Shown piece after piece: positions 24,905 through 35,725 of a stretch of 64,000 nt of DNA. The position numbers and the translations under genes were made by a program. The stretch is from CAWGYQ01 sp963817395. GTDB lineage: Bacteria; Acidobacteriota; Vicinamibacteria; Vicinamibacterales; CAVPJW01. The DNA is taken from positions 1-64,000 of the forward strand of contig CAWFOC010000008.1 in NCBI GenBank assembly GCA_963817395.1. The letters run 5' to 3'. Below the pieces are notes generated by a model that saw only the letters and a program-made list of their open reading frames with translations, was not told where the DNA came from and made no database searches. Positions within the stretch are counted from its first letter, which is position 1, and each line of letters begins with the position of its first letter.

Positions 24905-26445
24905 TGGACAAGCTCGACCCGCTGCGCGATCTCGAGCGCCGCGCCGACCTGGGAGGCGGGCAGGAGCGCGTCGACCGCCAGCACCAGGCGGGGAAGCTCA
25001 CCGCGCGCGAGCGGATGGAGCTGCTGTTCGATCGCGGCACGTTCCAGGAGCTCGACAAGCTGGTCGTGCACCGGTCGCACGACTTCGGCATGGACGAGCA
25101 GCGCATTCCGGGCGACGGCGTCGTCAGCGGGCACGGCCGCATCGACGGCCGTCTCGTCTTCGCCTTCGCACAGGATTTCACGGTATTCGGCGGCTCGCTA
25201 TCCGAGACCAACGCGCTGAAGATCGTCAAGATCATGGATCTGGCGATGAAGATGGGCGCGCCGATCGTCGGATTGAACGATTCGGGAGGCGCCCGCATCC
25301 AGGAAGGCGTGATGTCGCTCGGCGGCTACGCCGACATCTTCCTCCGCAACACACTGGCCTCGGGTGTCGTCCCGCAAATCTCTGCGGTCATGGGTCCCTG
25401 CGCGGGCGGGGCGGTCTATTCGCCGGCCATCACGGACTTCATCGTGATGGTCCGCCACACCAGCTACATGTTCGTCACCGGGCCGGACGTGATCCGCACG
25501 GTGACGCACGAGGACGTCACCAAGGAAGAGCTCGGCGGCGCGGCGACGCACAACGAAAAGAGCGGTGTCGCGCACTTTGCGGTGGACGACGATCGCGCGT
25601 GCCTGTCGCTCATCCGCGAACTGCTCGCGTTCCTGCCAGCCAACAATCTCGAGGCTCCGCCGCGGCGAGCGGCCACCGACCCGTCCGATCGTGCCGATGA
25701 CGGCCTCGATCGGCTGGTCCCGGAGTCGCCGAACCAGCCCTACGACATGCTCGACGTGATCCGGCGCATCACCGACGACGGTGAGTTCCTCGAAGTGCAC
25801 GAACATTTCGCGCGCAACCTGATCGTTGGATTCGCGAGGCTGGCAGGCCGATCGGTAGGCCTGGTCGCCAATCAGCCCGCGCACCTTGCCGGCACGCTCG
25901 ACATCGACGCATCGGTGAAAGGAGCGCGGTTCGTGCGATTCTGCGACGCGTTCAATATTCCGCTCGTCATCTTCGAAGACGTCCCTGGCTTCCTTCCCGG
26001 CACCGTGCAGGAGTACGGCGGCATCATCCGTCACGGCGCGAAATTGCTCTACGCCTTTGCGGAAGCGACGGTTCCGAAAGTCACGGTGATTACGCGGAAG
26101 GCGTACGGGGGCGCGTACTGTGTCATGGCCAGCAAGCACATTCGCACCGACTTCAACTTCGCATGGCCAAGCGCCGAGATCGCCGTGATGGGTCCCGAGG
26201 GCGCGGTGAACGTCCTGTACCGCCGCGACCTCGAGCAAACCCCCGAAGCCTCGACGGTGCGGGCGGGCCGGACGGCGGAGTTCCGCGAGAAGTTCGCCAA
26301 TCCGTACATCGCGGCGGCTCGCGGCTTCATCGACGAGGTGATCCTTCCACGCGCCACGCGCCACAAGCTCATCACGGCGCTGGCCGCGCTCGAGACCAAA
26401 CGCGACAAGAATCCTCCGAAGAAGCACGGCAACATCCCGCTCTGA
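24904..26445 (+). CDS. Acyl-CoA carboxylase carboxyltransferase subunit (propionyl-CoA type)
   Basis: Transfers carboxyl from carboxybiotin to an acyl-CoA, probably propionyl-CoA. The 513-residue protein has both crotonase-like halves: the first with G-D-G-V-V-S-G-H-G, GLNDSGGARIQEGV and MGPCAGGAVYSPA, the second with QPAHLAGTLDIDASVKGARFVRFC split over the biotin/CoA site, F-E-D-V-P-G-F-L-P-G and RKAYGGAYCVM. The terminal K-K-H-G-N-I-P-L is characteristic of the PccB/MmdA group. The start overlaps the transaldolase stop. The biotin carboxylase and carrier genes follow on the same strand. Acetyl-CoA as a substrate is possible but less favoured. Confidence 0.9.
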   Translation: MDKLDPLRDLERRADLGGGQERVDRQHQAGKLTARERMELLFDRGTFQELDKLVVHRSHDFGMDEQRIPGDGVVSGHGRIDGRLVFAFAQDFTVFGGSLSETNALKIVKIMDLAMKMGAPIVGLNDSGGARIQEGVMSLGGYADIFLRNTLASGVVPQISAVMGPCAGGAVYSPAITDFIVMVRHTSYMFVTGPDVIRTVTHEDVTKEELGGAATHNEKSGVAHFAVDDDRACLSLIRELLAFLPANNLEAPPRRAATDPSDRADDGLDRLVPESPNQPYDMLDVIRRITDDGEFLEVHEHFARNLIVGFARLAGRSVGLVANQPAHLAGTLDIDASVKGARFVRFCDAFNIPLVIFEDVPGFLPGTVQEYGGIIRHGAKLLYAFAEATVPKVTVITRKAYGGAYCVMASKHIRTDFNFAWPSAEIAVMGPEGAVNVLYRRDLEQTPEASTVRAGRTAEFREKFANPYIAAARGFIDEVILPRATRHKLITALAALETKRDKNPPKKHGNIPL

Positions 26446-26493
26446 CGCTCCGTTCCCTCGCCGGCTGCATGGTCGGTTCGCCCAGGAGCCCGA

Positions 26494-26502
26494 TGCTAGA
26501 AT
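26494..26502 (+). promoter_or_regulatory. Possible extended -10 promoter before the biotin carboxylase
   Basis: TGC (26494-26496) directly precedes TAGAAT (26497-26502), five of six matches to TATAAT with the extended TGn element. No clear -35. It lies in the 124-base gap after the carboxyltransferase gene, about 68 bases before the TTG start. Confidence 0.4.
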
Positions 26503-26569
26503 GGCAAGGGGTATGTGGCCTGCCTGCCGGACGTGTCGAGCCCGCAGCTGACGGGGCGCCGAGCGCTCG

Positions 26570-28090
26570 TTGACCAGAATTCTCATCGCAAACCGCGGCG
26601 AGATTGCCGTGCGGCTGGTGCGCGCGTGTCGCGAGCTCGGCCTCCGCTCGGTCGCTGTCTACTCGGACTGCGATCGCACGGCGCTGCACGTCCGGCTCGC
26701 CGACGAAGCGTGCCATCTGGGCGGCAACCTGCCGTCGGACAGCTATCTGAACATCCCGCGCATCATCGATGCGGCGCGGCGCTCCGGCGCCGACGCCGTC
26801 CATCCGGGTTACGGGTTCCTTGCCGAGAACGGTGACTTCGCCCGTCAGTGCCGCGAAGCCGGCCTCGTCTTCATCGGTCCTTCGCCCGAGGTCATCGATC
26901 TAATGGGGAGCAAGACCGCGGCGCGCCGTCTGGCCGTGGACGCGGGTGTGCCAGTCGTGCCGGGAACCGAGCAACCGCTCGGTGCGGATGTGCCGCTCGA
27001 CGCTGTCGCAGCGCTCGCCGCCGAGGTCGGCTATCCGCTGCTCGTGAAGGCTGTCGCCGGCGGCGGCGGCAAGGGTCTCCGGCGCGTGGAGACGCCGGGC
27101 GAACTTGCCGACGCCGTGCTCGTGGCACGGTCGGAAGCGCAGTCGTCATTTGCCGACTCGGCAATCTATCTCGAACGCCTGCTCGTCCGCCCTCGGCACA
27201 TCGAGGTACAGCTGCTCGGCGACCACCACGGCACCGTCGTGCCGTTCGTCGAGCGCGAATGCTCGATTCAACGCCGCCATCAGAAGGTGCTCGAGGAGAG
27301 CCCGTCGCCAGGTCTGTCGGTCGAGACGCGCCGGGCGCTGACCGCCGCAGCCGCCGCGGTGGCGCGGCGGGCGGGCTACACGAGCGCCGGCACCATCGAG
27401 TTCCTGCTGGACGGCGACGGCCGCTTCTATTTTCTAGAGATGAACACGCGCCTCCAGGTGGAGCATCCGGTGACGGAGCTGGTCACCGGAGTCGACTTGG
27501 TACACTGGCAGATTCGCATTGCGCGTGGCGAGCGGCTCGAGCTCGATGCCGGAGAGCTGCTGTGCCCGCGGGGGCACGCGATCGAGTGCCGAATTTATGC
27601 GGAGGATCCCGACCGTGGGTTTCTTCCCTCTCCTGGCCGGATCGAGGCCCTCCGCCAGGCGGCGGGTCCCGGCGTCCGAGACGATTCGGGTGTCACCGCG
27701 GGCTCCGACGTGCCTGTGTACTACGACTCGCTGATCTCCAAGCTGATCGTGTGGGGGCCCGATCGGTCCGTCGCGCTGGCGCGCCTGCGGCGGGCTCTCG
27801 GCGAATACCACGTGGCGGGCGTCAAGACGATCCTTCCGTTCTTCCGCTGGATCGTCCATGACGCCGACTTTGCCGCCGGCCGCCTCGACACAGAGTTCAT
27901 CGACCGGGCGCTGGCCGAACAGAACGGGCGTCCATTCCGGGAAGAGCCGCACGCTGCCGATACGGCGGCCATGGCGGCGGCCATTTACGCCTACCTGACG
28001 GCGTCCGCGACCGCTATCCGATCCGTCGAGCTGGGCTCAGGTGAGTCGAGCGCGTGGACGCGACAGGGGCGGCGTGAAGGGTTGCGCTGA
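26570..28090 (+). CDS. accC: Biotin carboxylase subunit of acyl-CoA carboxylase
   Basis: ATP-grasp enzyme that carboxylates biotin on the carrier protein. The 506-residue protein starts at a TTG (MTRILIANRGEIAVR), the invariant family N-terminus, so the start is well supported. The glycine-rich ATP loop is AVAGGGGKGLRR; the metal site is FLEMNTRLQVEHPVTE, and the biotin site lies near G-H-A-I-E-C-R-I-Y-A-E-D-P. The last about 60 residues are a short extension without a biotin-binding motif, so biotin sits on the separate carrier encoded next. Confidence 0.93.
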   Translation: MTRILIANRGEIAVRLVRACRELGLRSVAVYSDCDRTALHVRLADEACHLGGNLPSDSYLNIPRIIDAARRSGADAVHPGYGFLAENGDFARQCREAGLVFIGPSPEVIDLMGSKTAARRLAVDAGVPVVPGTEQPLGADVPLDAVAALAAEVGYPLLVKAVAGGGGKGLRRVETPGELADAVLVARSEAQSSFADSAIYLERLLVRPRHIEVQLLGDHHGTVVPFVERECSIQRRHQKVLEESPSPGLSVETRRALTAAAAAVARRAGYTSAGTIEFLLDGDGRFYFLEMNTRLQVEHPVTELVTGVDLVHWQIRIARGERLELDAGELLCPRGHAIECRIYAEDPDRGFLPSPGRIEALRQAAGPGVRDDSGVTAGSDVPVYYDSLISKLIVWGPDRSVALARLRRALGEYHVAGVKTILPFFRWIVHDADFAAGRLDTEFIDRALAEQNGRPFREEPHAADTAAMAAAIYAYLTASATAIRSVELGSGESSAWTRQGRREGLR

Positions 28091-28092
28091 AC

Positions 28093-28608
28093 GTGGTGTT
28101 CGACATCAGCATCGACGGCCGCCAGTGGACGATCGGAGTCGAAGCTCGCGGGGGCAAGCTGGCGGTGGAGTGTGAGGGGCGCCTAATCCACGTCGATGCG
28201 GCATCGGTGGCCGGAGGCCTCTCGCTCATCTTTCCGGATGACGGCCTCGCCAGCCGCGAAGCCATGGTTCGCGAAGGCTCGAGGTCGGGGGAGCTCGTCA
28301 TCGAGGTCGCTGGCGCCGCATTTCGCGCTGAGGTGCAGCCCGCCGGTCGGTGGCCCATGGGACCCACGACCGTGAAGGCCACGAATGCTCACGGTCGGCA
28401 GCGTATCGTCGCGCCCATGCCCGGACGGATCGTCCGTGTACTGGTGCACGCCGGCGATCGGGTCGAACCCCGGCAGAGCCTGGTGACCATCGAAGCCATG
28501 AAGATGGAGAACGAGCTTCGATCCTCAGCCGCCGGCGTCGTGGTGGCGGTCGAGGCGGTTGAGGGCGCCGCCGTCGACGCTGGCACGGTACTCGTCATCG
28601 TCGAATGA
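28093..28608 (+). CDS. Biotin carboxyl carrier protein
   Basis: A 171-residue protein starting at GTG 28093, two bases after the biotin carboxylase stop. The C-terminal ~75 residues are a biotinyl domain (I-V-A-P-M-P-G-R-I-V, then EAMKMEN carrying the biotinylated lysine, and the closing V-D-A-G-T-V-L-V). The N-terminal ~95 residues form a small beta-rich domain typical of carriers in propionyl-type carboxylases. With the two preceding genes it completes a three-subunit acyl-CoA carboxylase. Confidence 0.9.
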   Translation: MVFDISIDGRQWTIGVEARGGKLAVECEGRLIHVDAASVAGGLSLIFPDDGLASREAMVREGSRSGELVIEVAGAAFRAEVQPAGRWPMGPTTVKATNAHGRQRIVAPMPGRIVRVLVHAGDRVEPRQSLVTIEAMKMENELRSSAAGVVVAVEAVEGAAVDAGTVLVIVE

Positions 28609-28626
28609 TGGAATGAGCAAGACGAC

Positions 28627-31600
28627 GTGCTGAACGAATCCTGGCGGAAGGTGCGGGCCGGCTGGCAGGCCTCCCGCGTGCGGACTCTCTGGAAGTATGT
28701 GAGGCGCACGCTCGTCGTGTTCGTCGCGCTGGTCGCTGCGGCCGTCGTGTCTTCGCTGACGCTCGATCTCGGCCCCCGCGTGCGGGCTCTGGCGGAGCGC
28801 GAGGGATCGAAGCAGATTGAGCGGCCGATGCACATCGGGCGGTTGTCGATCCGCCTGTTGACGGGCACCTTCATTCTCGAGGACTTCACGATCGAAGGGC
28901 TCACGCCTGAGGATCGTCCGTTCCTGAAGGCGAAGCGCATCGCCGTGTCGATGCCATGGTGGACCATCGTCCGCCGCGAGGTGCTTATCGACTCGGTCGA
29001 CATGAGCGACTGGCAGATGGTGGTCGAGACGTTTCCGGGCAACCGCAACAATTTCCCGCGGTTCACACGGGGGGGGCCCACGCCGCCTGGCCAGCGCCGG
29101 TTCACGACCACGGTCCAGTACGCCAGGGCTCATCGCGGCGAACTCACCTTCGAGGATCATGCCGTGCCGTGGAGCACGGTCGCGCGCAACCTGGACATCG
29201 ATGTCGCCAAGCTCGGCGAGTATCGCGGTCACGCCAGGTTCTCGGGTGGCACCGTCAAAGTCATGAACTACGAGCCGATGAGCGCAGCGATGCGCGCCTC
29301 GTTCGTCATTCGCAACAACAAGATCGTGTTCGATCGCGTCAACCTCGACACCGACGGCGCCGAGTCGTTCGTGACGGGCGAGGTGGACCTGCCGCGATGG
29401 CCCGAGCAGCGCTATCAGGTGCGTTCGCGCATTCACTTTCCGCGCATGCGCGAGCTCTTCTTCGCGCGCCAGACCTTCAGGCTGCAGGGCGACGGTGAGT
29501 TCGTCGGTACCTTTCACCTCTTCAAGGGGGGGCGGCGGCTCACGGGATCGTTCTCGAGCGAGTCGGCGGGCGTGAACGATTTCCGCTTCGGCGCGCTCGA
29601 GGGCGAGCTCGACTGGCGGCCGAACCGCTTCGATGTCACCCGGGCGACCGCGCGCTTCCACGACGGCGACGTGGCGTTCACCTATTCCATGGCGCCCATC
29701 GGCGTGCGCCGGGAAGCCGGCGATGGCGCGGTTCGACACGACCTACACCGACGTCCAGCTGGCCGGGTTCACGGACTTTCTCGAATTGCGGGGCGTACGG
29801 CTCGCCGGGCAGGTATCGGGTCATACGCTGCTCGAATGGCCGCTGGGGCGGTTCTCGGAAAAACGCGGCGAAGGCCACATGACGGTTGCGCCGCCGCCGG
29901 GCGAAAGCGTGCTCCCGCGACTGCCTCCGGGCCAGTTGTCGGAAGAAAGCGCTGACGCGCGGTTGGGCCCCGAGTGGGGACCCTTCAGTCCCCACACGCC
30001 GATGGGTCACGTCGGCGGTCGCGGGGAGCCTGCACTATCGCTTCCAACCCGGGTTCATCCACCTCGAGCCGAGCTCTCTGGCCACCGCGCGCACCTTTGT
30101 CGAGTTTCAGGGACGCAGTGCATGGGGGGCCGAGTCACGTATTCCCTTCCGCGTGCTGAGCGCCGACTGGCAGGAGAGCGATCGTTTCCTGGCCGGCGTG
30201 CTCACGGCCTTTGGCGCCAATACACGGGCCGTGCCCATCGGCGGCTGGGGCGAGTTCGTGGGCATCATGCTCGGAGAGTTCCGTCGGCCGCGGATCGAGG
30301 GTCGCTTCGAGGGCGATGGATTGCGCGCCTGGAACGTCGAATGGGGGCGAGCCTCCGCGGACGTCGTCATCGAGAACGGCTACGTCGACGTCACCGAGGG
30401 ATTGATCCGCAAAGGCGATTCGGCGATTCGGACGAACGGACGCTTCTCGCTTGGATATCCGCGCCGCGACGGCGGTGAGGAAATCAATGCGCGTGTGCAG
30501 ATGACGGGACGCGATGTCGCCGATCTGCGTCGGGCATTCGCGCTTGACGACTATCGTGTCGACGGTCGGCTGTCAGGCGAGTTCCACCTGTATGGCAAGT
30601 ACGAGACGCCCTTCGGCTTCGGTCTCGTGACCGTAGAAGACGGCGTGGCATACGGGGAGACGTTCGAGCACTTCGAGAGCGCCCTCCGCTTCGAGGGAGG
30701 GGGCGTGCGGCTGGATGCCGCGAGCGCGCGAAAGGGAGAAGGCACCGTCACAGGCGCCGCCTTCATCGGCTGGACCGGCGGGACGTATTCGTTCAACGCC
30801 GCAGGCCGTCGTATTCCGCTCGAGGACGTTTCGTCCCTGAATTTTTCGCGAGCGCCGCTTTCCGGCCTGCTCGAGTTCTCGGCGGAGGGCAGTGGCACGT
30901 TCGAGGCGCCGCGGTACGACGTCGAGGCCAAGATCAGCGACCTCTTCGTCGGCGACGAGGGGATCGGAGCCGTCACGGGCACCATGGCGGTGCGCGCCGA
31001 TCTGCTGACAATCGGCCTCGAGGCCGCATCGCCACGGCTCGCGGTGTCGGGCACGGGACGGATCAGCCTCAACGAGCAGGCTGACATAGAAGCCACGCTG
31101 CGATTCACCGACACCTCGCTCGATCCCTACGTCCGGATCTTCGAGCCACGGCTTTCCCCGTTCACGACGGCCGTGGCCAGCGGCGGCATTCGCATCGTGG
31201 GCGAGCTGACCGACCTGAACCACCTGCTCGTGGACGGCACAATCGATCAGCTGCAGCTCGGCCTCTTCGACTATCCGCTTTCCAATGCCGGCCCGGTTCG
31301 ACTGGCGTTCGACCGCAACACCCTGAGGCTGGGCGAAGCCAGGCTCGTCGGAGAGGGCACCGAGCTCGATCTTGGTGGCTCGGTGGATCTGCAGAGCCGC
31401 CGCATCGACATGCGTGCCACCGGCAACGCGGGCCTCGGAATTCTTCAGGGCTTCTTCCGCGACCTGCGGAGCGCCGGGCAGGCCCGGCTCGAGGCGTCGG
31501 TCAGCGGCCCGCTCGACGCCCCGATCTTCGGCGGCAGCGCGTCGATTACGGCTGGACGCATCCGCCACTTTTCGCTTCCGCACTCCCTCGACAACATCGA

Positions 31601-32735
31601 CGGACGTGTCACCTTCGACCAGCGCGCCATCCGCTTCGATGAGCTCGCGGCGACCTTGGGCGGAGGCCGGGTCCAGTTCGGCGGCCGCGTCGGGCTCGCC
31701 GGGTACACGCTGGGCGATCTCAATCTGACCGCCACGGGACAGGACATGCGCCTGCGCTATCCGCCCGGCGTTCGCTCGGTGGTCGACGCCGACCTCACGC
31801 TGCGCGGGCCGCCCGGCCAACCGCTGCTCTCCGGTACGGTCACGGTGAAAAGCGCCGAATGGACGGAGCGGATCAACACCAGCGGCAATATCTTCGAGCT
31901 GGCGACCGGCGGCGGCGATCAAGCGCCTGCGGGGCCCGCGGCCGAAACGTTTCCGCTGCGCTTTGACGTCCGGATCCTGGCGCAAGACACGCTTCGAATC
32001 GAGAACAACGCCGCCCGACTCGTGCTCAGTGCGGACCTCATCCTCGGCGGGACCTTGGACCGGCCCACGGTGTTCGGCCGGGCCGAGGTGGAGCGCGGCG
32101 AGGTGCTCTTCGAAGCCAAGCGCTACGTCGTGACACGCGGCAGCGTGGACTTCAGCAATCCCACGCGCATCGAGCCTTTCTTCGACGTCGAGGCCGAGAC
32201 GCGCGTACGGGTTCCGGGCCAGACCTACCAGGTGATCCTCAGGGCCGCCGGCACGCCGCAGCGTCTCGACGTGGAGCTCAGCTCCGATCCGCCGCTGTCT
32301 CAGGTCGACATCGTGTCTCTGCTGTTCGGCGACGTGCGGCCCACGCAGGATGCTGAGCTCAGCGCGCTGCGCAGCCAGGACGTGGCCGAGCAGCAGCTCC
32401 TGCAGTCGAGGGCGGCCCGTCTCCTGGCCAGTCCGATTTCGTCGGGCGTCGAACGGGTCGTCGAACAGACCTTCGGCGTGGACACGTTCCAGATCACGCC
32501 GTCGCTCGTCGATCCCTATCAGCAATCGTCGCGGCTCAATCCTTCGGCGCGTGTGACAATCGGCAAGCGCATCTCGGAGCGCGTGTACCTGACCTTTGCC
32601 CGCAGCCTCACGGCCTCGAGCCGCGATCAGATCATCCTGCTCGAGTACGACCAGAGCGACCGGTTCTCGTGGATCCTGACGCAGAACGAGGACGAGAGCT
32701 ACTCGCTCGACGTTCGCGTGAGACACACCTTTTGA
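28627..32735 (+). CDS. tamB: TamB-like translocation and assembly protein, two apparent frameshifts
   Basis: A giant periplasm-spanning protein of about 1,369 codons linking inner and outer membranes for lipid or outer-membrane protein transport. The GTG start gives a cytoplasmic tail and one membrane helix (T-L-V-V-F-V-A-L-V-A-A-A-V-V). Long repetitive beta-strand regions follow, and the C-terminus has the DUF490/TamB signature with F-E-A-K-R-Y-V-V-T-R-G-S-V-D-F and P-F-F-D-V-E-A-E. The protein switches frame near 29715-29725, continues in the second frame to about 30010-30025, then in a third frame to the stop. Two single-base indels explain this. Its stop overlaps the bamA-like start (TGATG). 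Confidence 0.87.
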
Positions 32736-35725
32736 TGCGCCCATCGTGGAGGCTTGCCGTCCTCGCGCGTCTGGCGCCGCTCGCCGCAGTCGTGGCATGC
32801 CCCATCGGTGCGAGCGCGGCGCAGATTGAAGATTTTCTGGATCGGCCGGTTGTAGAGGTCCGGCTCCTCCAGGAAGGCCAATCTCTGGACGACGCCGTTG
32901 TGTGGGAGCTCGTGCAGACGCGCGTCGGACAGCCCCTGCACCTCAACCAGGTTCGCGAAACCATGGCGCACCTGTTCGGATTGGGCCGCTTCCAGGACAT
33001 TCGTGTCGTGGCCGCACGGGTCGAATCCGGCGTCAGCCTCACCTACGAGCTCATCCCTCTCCATGCGGTCGGGCGGATGGAGTTTCGGGGGTCGCCGGGA
33101 CTTTCCGAGAGCCGCCTGCGGTCCACCATCGTCGACCGCTTCGGCGCGGCGCCCTCCGTGGGGCGCGCGGCGAACATGGTCGAAACGCTCACGGCGCTCT
33201 ATCGCGACTATGGATACCAGCATGCCAGCGTGAAGGTCCACACCGAGGTCGAACACGCTCCGGAGCGCACGACGCTGGTGTTCGTGACCGAGTCGGGGCC
33301 GCAGGCCATGATCAATGGCGTCAGCATCGAGGGGAATCCGCTGCAGCCTCGCGGCCAGCTGCTCGGTCGCCTGAACGTGGAATCCGGCACCGCATACAAC
33401 CGTCCCGAGATTCTCGCTGGCATCGAGCGCGGCACCGACGATCTGCGAGAGCGCGGCTACTACGAGGCGCGGATCGATCATCGTGCCGCATTCAGTGCTG
33501 ATGGAAAATCGGTCGAGGTGACGATCACTGTCGAGCCTGGACCGCATGTCGAGGTGGTGTTCGAGGGCGACCCGCTGCCGTCGCGCGAACGCACGGAGCT
33601 CGTGCCGGTGCGCCGGGAAGGATCCGTCGACGAGGATCTGCTGGAGGATTCCAAGCGAGCGATCGAGACGTATCTGCACAATCAAGGGTATCGGGACGCT
33701 GTCGTCGAGGTGACACGGAGCGGCGATGGACGGGAGCAGCGCATCGTGTTCACTGTGGCGCGCGGTCCGCGCTACGTGGTGAGCGAGGTGACCCTCGACG
33801 GCGTCCAATCGCTGACCTCCAGCGGGGTGGAGCAGCTCCTGCGAGTCGAAGCGGGCGATCCGTTCGTGCGGGCCGACCTCGACGCCGCGTTGGGCCGGCT
33901 GGCCGAGGCGTACCGGCGCGTGGGCTTCGTGGGGGCGAGCGTGAAGGTCGACGCCGCCTCGCCGCCGCCTGCCGCCGGTATGCCGGGTCGCGCGGAGATT
34001 CCAGTCGCCCTTCGGGTGGCGGTCACCGAGGGCGTCCAGACCGTCGTTGGAGACGTCACCTTCGAAGGCAACGAGGCGGTGCCCCCGGAGACGCTCAGCT
34101 CGGCGCTGTCGCTGCGGACCGGCGAGCCGTACTATCCCCCTCGCCTCACCACCGATCTCGACGCCGTGGTGCTGCAGTATCTCAACCGGGGCTTCCAGAC
34201 TGCCAGTGCCGACGCCAAGGTGGAGTTCAGCCCGGACAAGACCCGCGCGAACATCCGGTTCGTGATCGCCGAAGGTCCTCAGGTGTTCATCGACCATATC
34301 CTGGTGGTCGGCAACAACCGGACCCGCGTCGAGACCATTCAACGCGAGCTGGTCGTGAGAGCGGGCCAGCCCCTCAGCTTCAGCGACATCATCGAGAGCC
34401 AGCGCCGCCTGAGCGCCCTCGGCCTGTTTCGGCGCGTGCGGATCACCGAGCTCCGGCATCCGAGCTCTGAAACCAGGCGCGATCTGCTCGTGACGGTCGA
34501 GGAGGCCCCGCTCACGACAGTGGGCTACGGTTTGGGCGTCGAAGGTGGCCGCCGCCTCCGCCGGACCGAGGAGGACGAAGGCGCCGTCGAGGTGTTCGAG
34601 TTCGTGCCGCGGGGATTTTTCGAGGTCGGCCGGCGCAATCTGTGGGGCAAGAACCGGGCGATCAACCTCTTCATGCGCGCCACGCTGCGCGAGCGCGAAA
34701 CGTTTCCAGCCGATCCCTCGCCCGAGAATCCCGATCCGCCGGCGCCAGACGGCACCTACGGCTTCACCGAGTACCGGGTGCTGGGCACGTTTCGGGAGCC
34801 CCGGGTGTTCAGCACGGGCGCCGACGCGCTCGTCACGGCGTATCTGGAGCAGGGCGTCCGATCAAGCTTCAATTTCAACCGCCGGGGCGTCCGGGCGGAA
34901 GTCGGCAAGCGCGTGACCCGGACACTCAGCCTGTCGGGACGGTACTCGTTCGACCGCACCAGGCTCTTCGACGAGCAGATCGCTCCCGAGGATCAAAACG
35001 ACATCGACCGGCTGTTTCCACGCGTCCGCCTGTCGGCATTTTCGGCGTCGGCCCTCCATGACACGCGCGACGATGCGCTCGATCCGGCCCGGGGCGGGAT
35101 GGTCGGCATCGATGGCGAGGTAGCGGCGCGCGCGATCGGTTCGGAAGTTGGGTTCGCCAAGACGTTTCTGCACGGCTTCATCTACCGGCGGATTCCCAGC
35201 ACGCGGCGGATCGTGTTCGCGGGCGGCGCTCGTCTCGGCGTGGCCACGGGCTTTCCCCGCGAAGTGAACAGCACGGACGAGAACGGCGACCCGATTCTGG
35301 ATCCGGACGGCAATCCAGTCATGGAAGAGCTGCGCGACGTGCCCGCGAGCGAGCGATTCTACGCAGGAGGAGACACCACGGTTCGCGGTTTCGCGCTCGA
35401 TCGACTGGGCAGGCCGGATACGTTCGACGCCGACGGGTTTCCAAAGGGCGGCCATGCCCTCGTGATCTTCAACGCAGAGCTGCGGGTCCCGGTCTGGCGG
35501 GATCTTGGAGCGGTCGGCTTCGTGGATTCCGGCAACGTCTTCGCGCTCGTCGACGATCTGGATCTGTCGCTGATTAAAGGCGCCGCCGGGTTCGGCATTC
35601 GCTACCGATCACCGATCGGCCCACTGAGGATCGATCTGGGCTTCAAGCTGACGCGCGATCGCTTCGCCAACGGCGAGCTCGAGCGCCGTACCGCGCTGCA
35701 CATCAGTCTCGGTCAGGCCTTCTGA
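32735..35725 (+). CDS. bamA: Omp85/BamA family outer membrane assembly protein
   Basis: A 996-residue outer-membrane protein. The ATG at 32735 overlaps the tamB stop and is followed by a signal peptide ending near A-S-A-A. Several POTRA domains follow, each seen as a beta-alpha-alpha-beta unit with G-N- or G-V-core loops (V-S-I-E-G-N, V-T-L-D-G-V, V-T-F-E-G-N, I-L-V-V-G-N-N-R-T). The C-terminal half is a 16-strand barrel with the surface-loop motif V-R-G-F near A-G-G-D-T-T, typical of Omp85, and a terminal aromatic residue (L-G-Q-A-F). It could equally be the TamA partner of the upstream TamB; context suits both. Confidence 0.88.
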   Translation: MRPSWRLAVLARLAPLAAVVACPIGASAAQIEDFLDRPVVEVRLLQEGQSLDDAVVWELVQTRVGQPLHLNQVRETMAHLFGLGRFQDIRVVAARVESGVSLTYELIPLHAVGRMEFRGSPGLSESRLRSTIVDRFGAAPSVGRAANMVETLTALYRDYGYQHASVKVHTEVEHAPERTTLVFVTESGPQAMINGVSIEGNPLQPRGQLLGRLNVESGTAYNRPEILAGIERGTDDLRERGYYEARIDHRAAFSADGKSVEVTITVEPGPHVEVVFEGDPLPSRERTELVPVRREGSVDEDLLEDSKRAIETYLHNQGYRDAVVEVTRSGDGREQRIVFTVARGPRYVVSEVTLDGVQSLTSSGVEQLLRVEAGDPFVRADLDAALGRLAEAYRRVGFVGASVKVDAASPPPAAGMPGRAEIPVALRVAVTEGVQTVVGDVTFEGNEAVPPETLSSALSLRTGEPYYPPRLTTDLDAVVLQYLNRGFQTASADAKVEFSPDKTRANIRFVIAEGPQVFIDHILVVGNNRTRVETIQRELVVRAGQPLSFSDIIESQRRLSALGLFRRVRITELRHPSSETRRDLLVTVEEAPLTTVGYGLGVEGGRRLRRTEEDEGAVEVFEFVPRGFFEVGRRNLWGKNRAINLFMRATLRERETFPADPSPENPDPPAPDGTYGFTEYRVLGTFREPRVFSTGADALVTAYLEQGVRSSFNFNRRGVRAEVGKRVTRTLSLSGRYSFDRTRLFDEQIAPEDQNDIDRLFPRVRLSAFSASALHDTRDDALDPARGGMVGIDGEVAARAIGSEVGFAKTFLHGFIYRRIPSTRRIVFAGGARLGVATGFPREVNSTDENGDPILDPDGNPVMEELRDVPASERFYAGGDTTVRGFALDRLGRPDTFDADGFPKGGHALVIFNAELRVPVWRDLGAVGFVDSGNVFALVDDLDLSLIKGAAGFGIRYRSPIGPLRIDLGFKLTRDRFANGELERRTALHISLGQAF

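Noticed and set aside
30573..32798. A 741-residue open frame antisense to tamB
   Set aside because: No recognisable domain, start or SD site; tamB itself is well supported in the other direction.
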